Below, in pieces: positions 11,656 through 24,229 of a DNA stretch of 64,000 nt (within the stretch, counting starts at the first letter, position 1; each line of letters starts with the position of its first letter). Below the pieces are notes generated by a model. That model made no database searches and was not told the origin of the DNA. It saw nothing but the letters and a program-made list of their open reading frames with translations. This DNA comes from Adiantum capillus-veneris (taxonomy: Eukaryota; Streptophyta; Polypodiopsida; Polypodiales; Pteridaceae). Made by a program: the position numbers and the translations under genes. The stretch covers positions 49,674,274 through 49,738,273 of the forward strand of contig CM043942.1 of NCBI GenBank assembly GCA_014529385.2. Direction: 5' to 3'.

Positions 11656-12748
11656 CTAAGAAAGTTTAGAAAGCAGTCAAACAACACAAAGACCCACACA
11701 AGCTCAAGCCAAATAAGTGAAGCACACCTCAAGACTTTGTGGTCTTGTAGCCAACTTGATGAAGTAGAAGATGAGTAGTAGTACCCAACACCGTTTGCGA
11801 GCCACCAACAATGTGTCTTTATTGATGAAAGAAGGTTGCATAGAGTGTATGAGTATTACAAGTGAGGAGATAGAAGGCTTGAGGCATGAGGTAGCAAGCT
11901 CAAGATGCGTTGGGCTGAAATTGAGAGAAAGTTTCACTCAAGGAGATGGCTAGGAGGTTGGGTGATGGCTTGATAGAGTTGCTTGATTGTGGGGATTGCT
12001 TGAGCGCTTGATTGCTTGATGGTTTGCTTGATGCCCAAGTGAGGGACAAGAGGCTCTATTTATAGGTGAAGTTGCCCTTGAAGAACATATTTGCTTAGAA
12101 ATATCCAAGGGATTTGTGTGACAAGTGTCTATCTTTTCAAAATATCTTGAAATTATCTTCAAAGTTTCTAGATCTTTCTCTTCAAGAAATATCTAGAGGT
12201 TCTTCTAGATCTTTCTCCAAATATCTTCTCCTTGCCGCCACATGTCAAGGGTTAAGCCTCCAAGAGTTGTTGAGCTATGGTGGGAACATGTGCATAAAAT
12301 ATCTTCATAAATAATTGAGAGAGAGCTTTGCATACATCATGGATCAAATCAAACAAACATGTAACCACTTTTCTAAGGGATTTTTCTAGGTCCATAATCA
12401 CTCCAAAGTGCACCTACTATGTGTAGAATGACACCTCATATGGTATACTATGACTAAGGCCACTTTTGGCCATGCTACACATGTCATATGCCACCTAGGA
12501 TGCCTAGTAGATAGGATGTATTTTTTATAGGCTTATTTCATCATGGCTCCAAGAAGAGGTTCAGAAAGAAGCCAGGGATCATAGTACGAAGCCCATTCCA
12601 ACAGAGAGTGACACATCAGACTTCGACTAGCTTTTTGCATGCTAAATAGAAAATGCATATACTTATACACACTTAATACATACACATGAAATCCATAATA
12701 TTGTAGGGCTTAGCTTCCGTTCCCACTATACACGTGCCACGCACGACA

Positions 12749-14095
12749 CCGCATAAGGAGGAGCATGAGATTCATATATTCCTTTCTCATGGAGTGAGTT
12801 AATAACTCATAGTCTATTGCCATAGAGAAGATAACCATCTTGTAAAGTAAATGGTTCCTCTTTCTTCACTAATGCAAGGGCTAAAATCACATCTCTAAAA
12901 TTGGGATGAATAGCATACTCATTTATCATAGAAGATAGATCATTGTGAGTTGCTATGGAAACTGTATTCACTCTCGGTCATCTTGAGAGTGCATCGGCTA
13001 CTTGATTATGCTTGCCAGCAATGTGAGCAATATGAAAATGAAATTGCAAAAGAAAATTTTCCCACATCATTTTTTTGTCGGATAGCTTGGTCTGCGTCAT
13101 GAAGTACTTAAGAGACTTTAGTGATCCGTTCGCAGAATGAAAGGAATCCCCCATAAATAGTGCTTCCATGAGTCTAAGGCATGTAGAACTGTGAGGAGTT
13201 CCTTTTCATATATGCCTAGGGCTTGCTCAATAGGGTCGAGCCTTCGACTTTTATAGCCTATGGTGTGCCCTTCTTGGAGCAAAACAGCTCCAAGGCAATC
13301 ACCACAAGCGTCACATTGGACCTCAAATGGCTTTGAGAGATCCGGTAGTGTAAGCACAGGTTGAGAGATATGCTTTTCTTTAAGCTTTTCGAAAGTATTG
13401 TTCTCCTTAGTAGACCATGTATACCTAACGCTTTTCTTTGTAAGGTCATGTAATGGTCCCACAATTTGTGAGAACTTTTCTATGAAGCGTCTATAGTATG
13501 CACCCATACCTATAAAGCTTCTTAGTTCATGAAGATTCCTTGGTTTAGACCATCCTTTTATTACCTCTAACTTTGATGGATCCATTTGGATGCCATCTTG
13601 AGAGATAATGTGACCTAAATACTAAATCTCTTGCAAGAAAAAATCACTTTTCTTTTTATTAACATAAAGTTTATTCTCTCTTAGAACTTGAAATATTACC
13701 TAAAGGTGTTGCTTGTGTTCGTCTAATGAATTAGAGTAGATGATAATAGCATCAAAGAATACTCCAGTGAAGGTTCGTTGAGGCCTGAATAGCTTCTCCA
13801 TCAAGCGCTTGAATGTGGCTCGTGCATTGGTCAAGCCAAAAAGCATGACAATATATTCATAAAGACCAAACGTAGTGCGAAATGCGGTTTTTGCAATGCC
13901 TTGATCAACTATCCTTATTTGATGATAGCCACTTTTTAGGTCAATCCTAGTGAAGTAGGTCGATCCTTGTAGCTTATCAAATAGGTCTTCTACCCGTGGA
14001 ACGGGAAACCTATTCTTGATAGTGATCCTATTTAGTGCTCTGTAGTTGACACACATACGATATGTGTCGTCTTTCTTTTGCACTAGTAACACAGG
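12749..14095 (-). pseudogene. RT palm and RNase H of element A
   Basis: ORF 14149-13700 begins within insertion C and then reads A's RT: VLLVQKKDDTYRMCVNYRALN, YFTRIDLKSGYHQI (catalytic Asp) and FGLTNARATF. The YxDD box has become FFDAIIIYS, losing one Asp. ORF 13585-13118 covers the thumb and RNase H (VLTLPDLSKPFEVQCDACGD, IYEKELLTVLHAL), and 13169-12978 ends with AGKHNQVADALSR. Below that the frame runs to the HHCC zinc region and is cut by B at YESHAPPYA. Confidence 0.9.
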
Positions 14096-14579
14096 TGTTA
14101 TGGAATTGATATTTATCCATTTATTGCAGCTGACAGGTGGCAAAAGCATTAGCAGATAATGGATTATGCAGAAGGATATTATATTTTATGTATATTTGAT
14201 TATTCAAGTGCTCTTTATGAGCTTTGGCCATTTATGACCGACCGACCAGTTTGTACTCACAATTGACCATTTAAGAAATCTATAAAACAAATACGTGCAA
14301 GAGGAAAATGGTCACTCTTGCACTGGGGGAGATTGCATCCAGTGTCCGTCTCATTCTCCTCTCCTCTCTTCTCTTCTCTCTCGTCGTGCCAGGCGTAGCA
14401 CTCCGCTCTAGGAGGTGCGCATGCGCATGTTCTCTTTCTCTCTCTCGCTCGTTGTCTCTCTCTGTTCGTGTACAACGTTGATTATGTGCTATGCGAGGCG
14501 TCAGGTATGCTGATTCGTTCATTTATGATTAGCAGCATGTTGTCTCGGGTATTGTGCAGGGCACCTTCCGTTTGTAGCA
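14096..14579 (+). repeat. Putative 5' LTR of C
   Basis: Begins TGTTATGG, ends GTTTGTAGCA, and is followed after one base by a PBS. It contains TATAAAAC at about 14280. No second copy is found near C's right end. Confidence 0.5.
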
Positions 14580-14580
14580 G

Positions 14581-14592
14581 TGGTATTAGAGC
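14581..14592 (+). other. tRNA-Met-like PBS of C
   Basis: TGGTATTAGAGC, one change from the TGGTATCAGAGC complement of plant initiator tRNA-Met. It runs into a 17-base palindrome, GAGCGTAG-G-CTACGCTC. Confidence 0.6.
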
Positions 14593-15275
14593 GTAGGCTA
14601 CGCTCCAAATATTGAAGATAATCAACAGCTAAGTACCTTGTTTCTTTTATGGTTGTAGAGTTTGTTATTTGATTTCATTTGTAGTAATTAGTGTGATTGA
14701 ACAAGACAGTTAGGGGTATTTGAACTGAAAGAGAATCCCTTCTTTGTTGTCGTAATATCTTGATTAGCAATATAATTATGATAATTAAACATAATAACAT
14801 ATTAAAACTTAATCTTATGAGAATACTAATAAAAAGAAGAGCTCGAATGATTAAAGCTAAGTTATTTTTATTCGTTATTTCATGATATAGGAATGCATGT
14901 ATGAGTATTTTGTGTGGGAAAAAAAATTGATGTTGAAATGGAAACTTCTTAAATTACAAGTAGAATGAATACATAAAGATGAATTATTTTTTATTAGCAA
15001 GCATGGCAGGGCGGATTAAGATTCTCGATCTTGCATCATGCGTATATTGAGGGAGTGTGTTATATATACGATTAATTGCATAATATGCACATTGATGGAG
15101 ACATAACATAAGAGGTAAAGAAAATAAATAATAAATAAAAAAAGAGATATAAGATTGTTTTTTAATTTTTTTTTTTTTGACAAGCTGGGATGAGGTTCAT
15201 CTCTCTGATAACATGCGTGAATTGAGACAAGTATTCTTACTTAGTGTGGGAAACAACCCACTCAGAAAGATCTCC

Positions 15276-15279
<4 letters not shown>

Positions 15280-15348
<69 letters not shown>
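15280..15348. repeat. (AT)n microsatellite
   Basis: About 69 bases of alternating A and T with one slip. Confidence 0.95.
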
Positions 15349-15353
<5 letters not shown>

Positions 15354-15610
15354 ATGGTGATCTCCGAATGATGGTTATCTCTCCAATTGATGATTTCTCA
15401 GTAGCACCTGCATGCCATATAGTCGGTGACCACCAAATTGGAGCATCATTTGATGGCAGACATTGCCTATCGATGGCAGACATTGTCCAGTCCGACTCGA
15501 CGATTCTGTGGTGGCGGAGACAACCAGTAGTAGACCACATCAGCACGCATGGCAGCCTACTCGATTCGCTATCCCCATCTGCAGGTTACAAAATCGATGG
15601 ACTCAAAGAA

Positions 15611-15745
<135 letters not shown>

Positions 15746-16507
15746 CGCTTTAGCCGCCAAAACGTTCTTTCTCTCTTTGTCACAACAGGCGACGACCTAC
15801 ACTCAGCTCGCTCTCATCCCCACACGTCACCAACTGCCATGCAGAGTCGCCAACCCCAACCAACCCCCTTCTAATCACACACACACACGCAGTCTTTCTC
15901 TCTCTGACCTCCTGGCGGGCAGTACCCGTTTCTCTCTCTCTCTTACTTTCTCTATCTCTCACTCTCATCGCCACTGTCCGCCGCCAGAGAAAACGACACT
16001 CTCTCTTTCTCTGTTTCTGTTCAGCCACCATCTCTCTCTCCTACGGTGACGAAATCTCCCTCGTGGCTGCGGTGCAGGAGATGCAACAACCACCCATTAT
16101 TTATTTCTCTCTCTCTCTACACAGTAACTAAACCCAAGATCTCTCTCAACCACTTATCAGCCACTGGTTGTTTTGCCCACCCGCCTACGTCCATAGCCAT
16201 AAACAATTTAATGCTTGCATGCAACCACTGGAAAGAAAGTGATAAAGCTGCTTCCATATGATCTCAACGTCTCATCGCTTAACCACTTCAATCTATCTGC
16301 ACTGACGTCGAGCAACCCTCCCCCCAGCAGTGGCATCACAATCAACTAGAGCCGCCAACAACATCTTACGAGGGGTGGCTACACACCACATTTGCATGCA
16401 CAGCCTGAACCCGTTCTTTCTGCGTGCACAAACCAATAACCTGCAAAGTCTTATATAGCCTCTCCTCCTCATCATCACCTCATGACTCCACTAGCACTAG
16501 ATCAGGC

Positions 16508-17823
16508 TGATGGGGGCTTTTCACAAGCCAAGCTCCCATACCCCTCTTCTCTTGTCCCACACCCATGAAAACCCCCTCGTAGGGAGGGAGTGATAAAAGG
16601 CATTGGAAAAAGTAAGAAAAAAATAAAGTATGATTATCTAAATATATAAGAAAGGTAAAATAGGCCACCTCATGCCTGCGGGGTAGCCCATCCCCACCTT
16701 GCCTCCTTTTTCTTCACTGTTGCCCCGCCGTGTGTCCCTTTTCCTCTCCTCCATTAAGGTCAACCCCCTCTCTCTTCCCCTTGTCCTTTCTCCTTTCTCT
16801 CTCCCCTCAAGCTACCCCACCTCTCACCAATAATGCATTATAACTCACCAATAATGCACCCTAACTCACATGCAACTTACCCTATCTTCCAAAATAGTAT
16901 ACCCCACCCCCTCTTTCTCTCTCCTATCATATCCCATGACCCAAATACCCCCCTCTCTCTCTAAAGGGAGCCATGTCTCTTGTCTTGTAGCTAAATAACC
17001 TCCCCCACACTCACACACACTCAGTTTCACTAAAAAAAGTGCCCACAGACCCATCCCCACCCGGTGGTTACCTGATTTTTCTTGTGTTCACACACATCTG
17101 CACACAGATTCACCTCTGAACACACTCCCCTCTCTCCCCTCTTGTAATTACTTTATTCTCCATGTCACCTCTCACTTTTTTTCATCCACCCATCTCTCTC
17201 TCTTAGTCTCTCTCTCATGAGACTGCTGTTCTGGCACATATACACACAGCCAGACAAGTGGGGCCCACAGTCACATGGCCTATGTAGATAATGATTTCTT
17301 CATTTCTAAATTTTAGATTTTTCCCCCCCTCCTCCCCTATATAAAGAGGGGTCACCATCACACTAAATACACACACAACATCACCAAAGAACACACTATG
17401 CATTGTGTGTGCCTAGTGCACACACACACACACACACACACCATCACCATCACCGCAATCACCATGCTTGTCTTGAGCATGACCTCTACACCCTTGGCTA
17501 TGGAAGATGAAGGGCAACTAAATGAAGGATGATGGCCATAACCCTCGTGCGAGTCTTCGCCATCAACTCCCACCTATCCGCCATGTGCTCTACCACTCTC
17601 TCCCTTCTCATTCCCCTACCCTATGCTCCCCATTTCATCGCCTTATTCTCTAAATAAAGCTTGAGGTTTTGTGAGTATGTTTTCTTGCAATGTTTTGCCC
17701 ATGTGAGGTGTGCAAAATTGCCACCTAATCTTGTGTTTGGAGTGAGCTTGTGTATGTGTGAAGGGTGTGCGGATTCGCCATCCTTTTGTGATGCCTAAGT
17801 ACTAAGCCGCTATACCCCCTCCC

Positions 17824-17908
<85 letters not shown>

Positions 17909-18116
17909 ATCTCATTCCCTTTCCTCTTCATCATTACTCCCAAGCATCCATCTCTCGTGGATGAAAACTTTGTTATGGTGGTGTTTTGTTTGCGTTCTAG
18001 CCGTTGAAGCTAGGTGGTGCCCCTGTTTGCTTTACCATGACAGGCTCGAGGCGCTCGATTCGATCCCCGGTGTTTTAAAGGCCGTCGAGGGTTCGGGGTT
18101 CGCTTTGCTCCCGTCA
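16508..18116 (+). repeat. 5' LTR of D
   Basis: 1609 bp. TATA box CTATATAAAG at 17337 and AATAAA near 17653 mark a plausible promoter and polyadenylation signal. It holds (CA)n at about 17420-17442 and (CT)n/(CA)n at 17826-17904. Confidence 0.9.
17337..17346 (+). promoter_or_regulatory. TATA box in D's 5' LTR
   Basis: CTATATAAAG in both LTRs (second copy at 25063), followed by a CA-rich leader. Confidence 0.7.
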
Positions 18117-18118
18117 TT

Positions 18119-18134
18119 TGGTGCCCCCACGGAG
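18119..18134 (+). other. PBS-like site of D
   Basis: TGGTGCCCCCACGGAG two bases after the LTR. The priming tRNA is not identified. Confidence 0.55.
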
Positions 18135-18189
18135 GATCTTTTCATGAAACCCTTCAGTTTACAAGACTGAAACCCTTAAACTATTGTGA

Positions 18190-18655
18190 ATGGATGAATG
18201 GCTAGCAAGATTTGCTAATTGGATGACAGAAGAAGAACAGCTCCAAGCACAACTAGACGAACTCCGCATCTCCATCGAATCTCAAGTGCCTGGCGTAATG
18301 GTAATTGATTTGCAGTGGGAGAGTCAACCAACACGCCAAACCCAGTGGATATGCATAGGCCAAGTGCCAAGAAGAAGAAGGAGAAGGTCGAAACCATGTC
18401 TGCAACGTACAACCAACCCACAACAACAAAATGGAAGGAGCTCTGCACAATAGAGAATCAACACTATTCTACTTTGAGAATCGGGTAACTCAAGTCACCG
18501 AGGTAATTATCACAGTCAGTTTTCAAGTCGCACCTGATGCTGCAGCACAGATAACGGAATCATTGGCTCACACTCTCACTAGAGAAGCTAGGGATCTACT
18601 GAGTTTGTTTCAGGAAAGAACACCACCCTCTCCCACAAGCTTGGACAGTGACTAA
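18190..18655 (+). CDS. Leader ORFs of D (unknown)
   Basis: Two overlapping ORFs (18190-18453, 87 aa; 18431-18655, 74 aa) lie between the PBS and gag. The first begins MDEWLARFANWMTEEEQLQAQLDEL, an acidic helix, and may be the N-terminal part of one frameshifted protein. The second has VTEVIITVSFQVAPDAAAQI, of strand-helix character. Neither is recognised. Confidence 0.35.
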
Positions 18656-18672
18656 GCACCTCTAAGCTTCAC

Positions 18673-18891
18673 ATGAATCAGTACAACCTACCTCAAGACA
18701 GATCACACATACCAACACGTGTACGCTCAATCAAGGTGATATTGGATTTGAAGTCTCACTACCAGCACGTCATTGACACCATGGTGGGTGGGGAGCGATT
18801 TTTTGAGGTTCTGGCATCAGATCAACCATTTGTCCTACCTTTGGTACAAGGCAATGTACCGTTTGAAGTTTTAATCTATGTCCTAGTATAA
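18673..18891 (+). CDS. Small leader ORF, 72 residues (D copy)
   Basis: Unrecognised product between the PBS and gag of D. It starts MNQYNLPQDR and ends PFVLPLVQGNVPFEVLIYVL V-stop. It has the same length, the same MNQ start as B1 and a gap-free alignment with B1 over the last 33 residues (13 identities: R, AS, PF, LPL, EV, I, V and L). D and B are not close relatives in RT, so this is either an exchanged module or an old component of both lineages. Confidence 0.5.
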   Translation: MNQYNLPQDRSHIPTRVRSIKVILDLKSHYQHVIDTMVGGERFFEVLASDQPFVLPLVQGNVPFEVLIYVLV

Positions 18892-18974
18892 GAGGGTATA
18901 CACGCCTCCTTGTAAAGAAGAAAAAAACTTTTGCAAGTTAAGCAGTGTGTCTTTCTAGCTCTCTCTCAGTAATC

Positions 18975-19927
18975 ATGGCAAGTGTAGCATTTCCAACATT
19001 TAAAGGAAAGAAGGGGAGGATTTGGTAACAGACTTCCTAGATGACTTTGAAGTAGCATGTGTAGTGAGCAACAAAGATACGGATGAATCCCGGGTTAGAA
19101 TCTTTAAGCATCTCATGAAGCTAGAAGCTAGATCATGGTACAATGCACTTCCACAAGCAACCAAGGATGACTGGGAACCCTTAAAAACCGCTTTTAAGAG
19201 GCGCTTTGGGGGAGGTACCACTTCAGAAAAGTTGTGGGACAAGTTGAGAGACTTGAAGCAGGAGGGTCTTTTAGAATATGCCACCTATGAGTCCAAATTT
19301 GTGGATTTGTGGGAACGGTGAGTTGAGTCACTGGCAAGGGGGGAAGCTGCACCCGATTTCCTAAAAAAAGATCGGTTCACGCATGGCTTATGGCCGCTTC
19401 TCAAGGAGAAGGTGAAAGGTAGATTCCCGGCTACGTACGAGTTAGCCGTTGATATTGCTCGCCTTAAGGACAAGAAGCTGCGAATGAAAGCCAAAGAAAC
19501 CGAGTCAACAGAAGCAGGAACATCGCGTCAATCAGCAACTACGACAACCACCATACCACCACCACCGGCTCTTGGGGTAAGAGATGACCAACAAGATATG
19601 TTGGCCCATATTACTGACCAACTGCGGAATTTGTCTGTCCACTTAATACAACAAGGGAGGATTCAAGAAAGAGATCAAGACCCTGGAAGAGCACGACGAC
19701 AAAAAAGGGAGTATCATCGCTACAACTGCGGAGAAGACGGTCACGGTATGTACTACTGTCCCAAACCACGACAAAACTATAATAGAGGAGGTAGGAGGAA
19801 CCAATTGTCACCCCCTAGAGAAAGAACACCCCCACCCGAGCACCAACCCCACCAACACAAATTCTACGTCCACCCCAGACACCACACAAGCATCCATCCC
19901 ACCTCTTCCACCAGCCCCACCACCTGA
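18975..19927 (+). pseudogene. Gag of D
   Basis: Probable start ATGGCAAGTG at 18975. A frameshift after FKGKKG leads into ORF 19022-19321, a capsid domain (ARSWYNALPQATKDDWEPLK, YESKFVDLWER). A stop then separates it from ORF 19412-19927 with the nucleocapsid. The zinc knuckle reads Y-NC-GEDG-H-GMYY-C, so the first Cys of CCHC is replaced by Tyr. The tail is Pro-rich. Confidence 0.8.
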
Positions 19928-20287
19928 TCGCCCTGTAAACATCATAAGGCTAGATGAGAAAGGAAAAGCCGTAGTAGTGGATCCACCCAGAGCAAAGGAG
20001 AGGGACAAGGGTAAGGAGAAGGTAACCTTTTTAAACCACTTGAGGCCATGAATGTGAAAAGATCTAGGAGGGAGAAGGCTACACAATCAGATGATGAGAG
20101 AAGCATGAGAGGAGAAACTAGCAAGAGGCCATCCAGGCCACGACGGAAATTGGGCATCACCAACTTCCAGCTAGGGGAAAGTTCTAAGCCCTATGATCTA
20201 ACATTGGATGTGGCAGAGCAAGGACCGAAGATTACATGGCCACAGTTGCTACCTCTTGTACCTAAAGTAAGGTGACAATGGTCTAAA

Positions 20288-20644
20288 ATGGTAAGTACAA
20301 GATGCTCCAAAACAAAGGTAGCCGGAGCAATTTCGGGATGCAACATGGATGACATCCTTCCAATTGTCGACGTAAACATAAAAGGAAAGAGGGTTGGAAA
20401 CACCTACATTGATGGAGGTGCACAAATCTGTGTAATGAGCGACGCTATGATGCTTCCATTAGGGCTCGAGGTTGACAGGCCTTCTCCATGCAAGGCAAAG
20501 ATGGCAAACAACGCAAAAGTAAAGTGTGTGGGTGTGGTAAGTGCCGTGAAAATCAAAGCTTTCAACACTGAGGTAGAGGTAGATGTTTTTGTAATGCCTA
20601 CTAAGGGGGAGGGCTATCCACTAATTTTGGAAGGCCATGGTTGA
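20288..20644 (+). pseudogene. Protease of D
   Basis: 118-aa ORF with TYIDGGAQICVMS. The catalytic position reads D-G-G, a form known to me from other plant gypsy proteases. YPLILEGHG stands where ILG is expected, so LEG is altered. A stop breaks the link to RT. Confidence 0.7.
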
Positions 20645-20959
20645 TGGCCATGAAGGCAAAACAGGACTGGGGTACTGGCCTTCTACGCATGACCGGTAAG
20701 AAAGGGGAGACAATCTACTACGACATGAGGATTGGCAAGCAGAAGCAAATGAATCTGGAAACATAGGCAGATGAAACCACTAGCGAATCTTCCAGTTCTA
20801 AGGAGGAGACCACATCCACCGACGAAAGTGACAGTTCCATTGATGTGATGGGTATCATTATGAAGGATCCACAAAGGGTAAGCACAACTGGTGATCCATC
20901 ACCAAAGGGCAACCCAATGAAGAGGAGAGCAAATCCCTCCTGGCCTAGGAGGAAGTAGG

Positions 20960-22761
20960 TTGAAGGGTATGTTGTCTACAGAATTAACACTTGAGGAGAA
21001 AGATAGTTTTTTGCAAATGTTGATGGGATTTCCTAACCTGTTCATTGACAACTATGAAAGAATCACAGGCATTACAGTGGTGGAACATCATATTAAGCTG
21101 AAGGAAGGGGTAAAACCAGTTGTGCAAAAGCTACGACGACTGGAGTTCATACAAGAAAAGGCACTCTTGGCCGAGGTAAGGAAACTGCTGGAGGTGGGAT
21201 TCATCTATCCTGTAGAAAACTCAGAATGGGTGTCACCCGTAGTGGTGACGCCTAAAAAGAATGGTAAGTGGAGGGTCTGTGTTGACTACAAACCACTAAA
21301 TGCAGCTACAAAGAGAGACCACTTTCCTCTCCCTTTCTTGGATGAAATTCTGAATGAAGTAGCGGGTTTTGAATGCTATATACCGTCTGTGATGGTTATT
21401 CAGGATACTTTCAAATACGCATAGCCTTGGAAGATCAGCTAAAAACCACTTTTATCACACCATGGGGTTGTTTTGCATACAGGGTTATGCCATTTGGTCT
21501 CACAAATGCACCTGCCACATTCCAAAGATATGTCACATATGTTTTTCAACCGTTCTTTGGAACATCCATGAGAGTGTTCATTGATGATTTTTGTATATAT
21601 AGCTCCCGTATTTCACATTTAGAAAAGGTAACTGAAGGTTTGGCCAGGTTGCAGAGCCTAGGTGGGCAATTAAATGTGGATAAATGTCACATTGGGGAGA
21701 GTAAAGTCATTCTACTAGGCCATGAAATTTCAGCAAGAGGTATCAACGCCGACCCAAGTAAGGTGTCTGCACTCATAGCCCTACCTTCACCAACGACCGC
21801 ACGTCAACTGGTCTCTTTTCTACAGAAGGTGAGGTACTTAAGTAGATTCATACATCTACTATCACAACTTGTTCTACCACTGCAACAACTCACTCAAAGA
21901 TCAACTTTCACTTGGGATGAGGAAAGCGAACATCACTACAACAAGGTAAAGGAGGTCTTAGCCACTCTGCCAACTATCTCACCACCTAAGTGGGAGGAAA
22001 AATTCTATGTCACCTCAAGTGTTGGTGATGACTCATTGGGGGCTGTGCTACTCCAAAAAGATACGACGACATCTTTCATGAGGCCAATCTACTTCTCTAG
22101 TCGAATGATGACAGCAGGAGAGAAAGGTTTCACCCATGTTGTGGAACACTTAGTCCTAGCTCTTAGATCTGCAACTACAAAGTTTAGGTCATATTTGCTG
22201 CCTAAGCAATTTGTGATTCTAACCACGGATGAAATATTTCCCTATGTTGTACAACACATGGATGTGTCTGCTAGGATTACTAAATGGCTAGTTCATATGC
22301 AAGAGTTTGACTACACGGTACAGGTAGAAAGCACGACAAGGGCAAGTTTGGGGGGACTCATGACCTACCAAGTCTTTGAAAGGGAGGAGAAGCAATCTAA
22401 GGAAGGAGAAGTCCGATTACCTCCAGTACCACCGATGGTAGAAGGAGCACACTCTCTCTACTTTGATGGAGCCTACAAGCGAGCGTCCGACAAAGCAGCT
22501 GCAGGCATAGTGGTCTTTGATGACAAAGGGACAAAGGTATTTTTGTTGGGCCAATTGTTAGATTCACATTCTAACAATGAAGCTGAGTATGCAGCACTAA
22601 CCAAGGGTCTACAATGGTGCGTCTCGCAAGGTGTACAACGCCTTAATGTATTTGGGGATGCTCTACTTCTGGTAAGGCAAGTAAATGGAGCATGGACAGG
22701 CAAGAATCCTAGTTTAAGGACTCACTTAAGTGGTGTAAAAACCTTGTTGGGTAAGTTTTGA
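20960..22761 (+). pseudogene. RT, RNase H and second RNase H of D
   Basis: ORF 20960-21424 is the RT N-terminus (SPVVVTPKKNGKWRVCVDYK). A frameshift near 21375 leads to ORF 21373-22761 (462 aa) with CDGYSGYFQI, VMPFGLTNAPATFQ, VFIDDFCIYS and the thumb. RNase H follows (EEKFYVTSSVGDDSLGAVLL), with NxVAD-type residues lost. A second RNase H then begins at SLYFDGAYKRASDKAAAGIV and continues NNEAEYAALTKGL and GDALLLVRQV. A frameshift at LLGKF is followed by the RNase H end (QEADALAS). Confidence 0.9.
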
Positions 22762-22909
22762 AGAAGTTCAAATACACCATATCCCAAGCTCAAAACCAAG
22801 AAGCAGATGCCCTAGCAAGTGAAAGACTACAGGAAGTGGTAGTTGGAGCAATAAAACTAAAGCTCCCTCTATTTCAAGGAAGTGATGCCTTGCCTGACAT
22901 CATGCTTTT

Positions 22910-24200
22910 TTGAAAACAGGGGAATGCCCATCAGATTTAACAAAGGGACAGAAGCAATGGCTGACGCGGAAGGCCACAAGGTATCAACTCATCAATGACG
23001 GTTTGTACTGTAAGGGTAAGGACCAAATACTCAGGAAGGTCCCTCTCTCTCAGGAAATCAAAGGAGTAATTGCTAGCTGTCACGACGGGGTTTGTGGTGG
23101 TCACTTTGCCCTAGACATAACAAGTAGGAAAATCTTGCAGGCAGGCTTCATATGGCCTAGCCTCAACCGTGATGTACACCATTGGTGCAAAACGTGTAAG
23201 TTGTGTCAAAAGGCCAGCACTAGGTCACTTATGCCTGAACCACAGACACCTATTCTCTCATATGGCCCATTTGAAAAATGGGGTATCGATGCCATTGGGC
23301 CATTACCTAGGGCCAACTCAGGAAAATTCTACATTATCATGGGGGTCGACTACATGACTAGATGGGCAGAGGCTACAGCCACCACTAGAATCACAGCGGT
23401 AGAGGTACCTAAATTTATCTACGAGCACATATGCTATAGGTTTGGCACACCTTTAGAGATCATCTCTGATAGAGGGCCAGGTTTCAGAGCAGACTTGGTA
23501 GGAGAATTAATGCGGAAACTGGGCATTACAAGGAGGCACTCTTCACCATATTACCCTGAATGTAATGGCCTACTTGAAAAGGTAAATGGAATGGTTTCTA
23601 AAATTATTACCAAGCAGGTAAACAATCATCCTGGAGACTGGGATAAGTATCTACTACCAGCTTTATGGGCCTATAGAACTTCATTTCGTACATCCTTGGG
23701 ATTCACACCATATCATCTAGTATTTGGTAAGGAAGCAATCTTGCCCATTGAAGTGCAAGCCAGCTTCAAAATCCCAACATGCATTTGAGAGATCACATCA
23801 TCAAAGTGGAAAGACTGCAGCTGGACAGAGAAGAAGCAATAAATTATTATGAAGCACAAGCAGAGCATAGACGGCTTAGCTTTAACGAGCATCTCCGGAA
23901 AAAAGAACTGAAGAAAGGAATGTTGGTGCTCCGCTATGACAATCGCTTCGACACGTGCAAGGATAAGAAACTCCTGCTCCGATGGGAAGGCCCTTTCATC
24001 ATCAGGAAAAAGTATGCCAATGGAAGCTACTAGCTTATGGAGGCTGATGGAAAACTTCATAAAACCAGGGTAATTGGTTGGCAACTTAAACCTTATTTTC
24101 TTCGATTTCACCAGGCTCCACCAATTGACATTCCAGATGAGGACACACCATCAACCGCCACCTCCGACGATAATGATCAAACAGATGAGCTAGAGACATG
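22910..24200 (+). pseudogene. Integrase of D
   Basis: ORF 22910-23788 (292 aa) has the full zinc domain (CHDGVCGGHF, CKTCKLCQ), then D in KWGIDAIGP, D in IISDRGPGF and E in PECNGLLEKVNG, so the DDE triad is complete. ORF 23779-24033 carries the C-terminal domain (KKGMLVLRYDN, LRWEGPFII) in another frame and meets a TAG after YANGSY. There is no chromodomain. Confidence 0.88.
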
Positions 24201-24229
24201 AATGCCTCTAGCCAAAAAGGGAGGGCTAA

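Larger units (their letters stand above)
3135..12748 (-). mobile_element. Element B: complete, decayed Ty3/gypsy element
   Basis: Direct LTRs (3135-4858 and 10815-12748) end in TG...GCACGACA; the left copy's TG has mutated to TA. A polypurine tract borders the left LTR and a PBS-like site borders the right LTR. Order on the minus strand is gag, protease, RT, RNase H, integrase. Removing B restores A's integrase reading (ESHAPPYA then GHRG), and CCGC occurs on both sides as a shortened target duplication. The LTRs differ at about 11 positions in their first 160 bases, mostly transitions, which points to an old insertion. Every large ORF has at least one frameshift. Confidence 0.9.
10815..12748 (-). 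repeat. 5' LTR of element B (with MITE)
   Basis: Pairs with 3135-4858 and starts with the expected TG. It is longer because of a 218-bp insertion. The minus-strand TATA-like box at 12065-12056 would drive the genomic RNA, leaving more than 1.2 kb of R/U5 leader that holds ORF B2. Confidence 0.9.

Noticed and set aside
14257-14522. Arg/Glu-rich ORFs in C's LTR
   Set aside because: Composition follows CT-rich DNA; no conservation seen.
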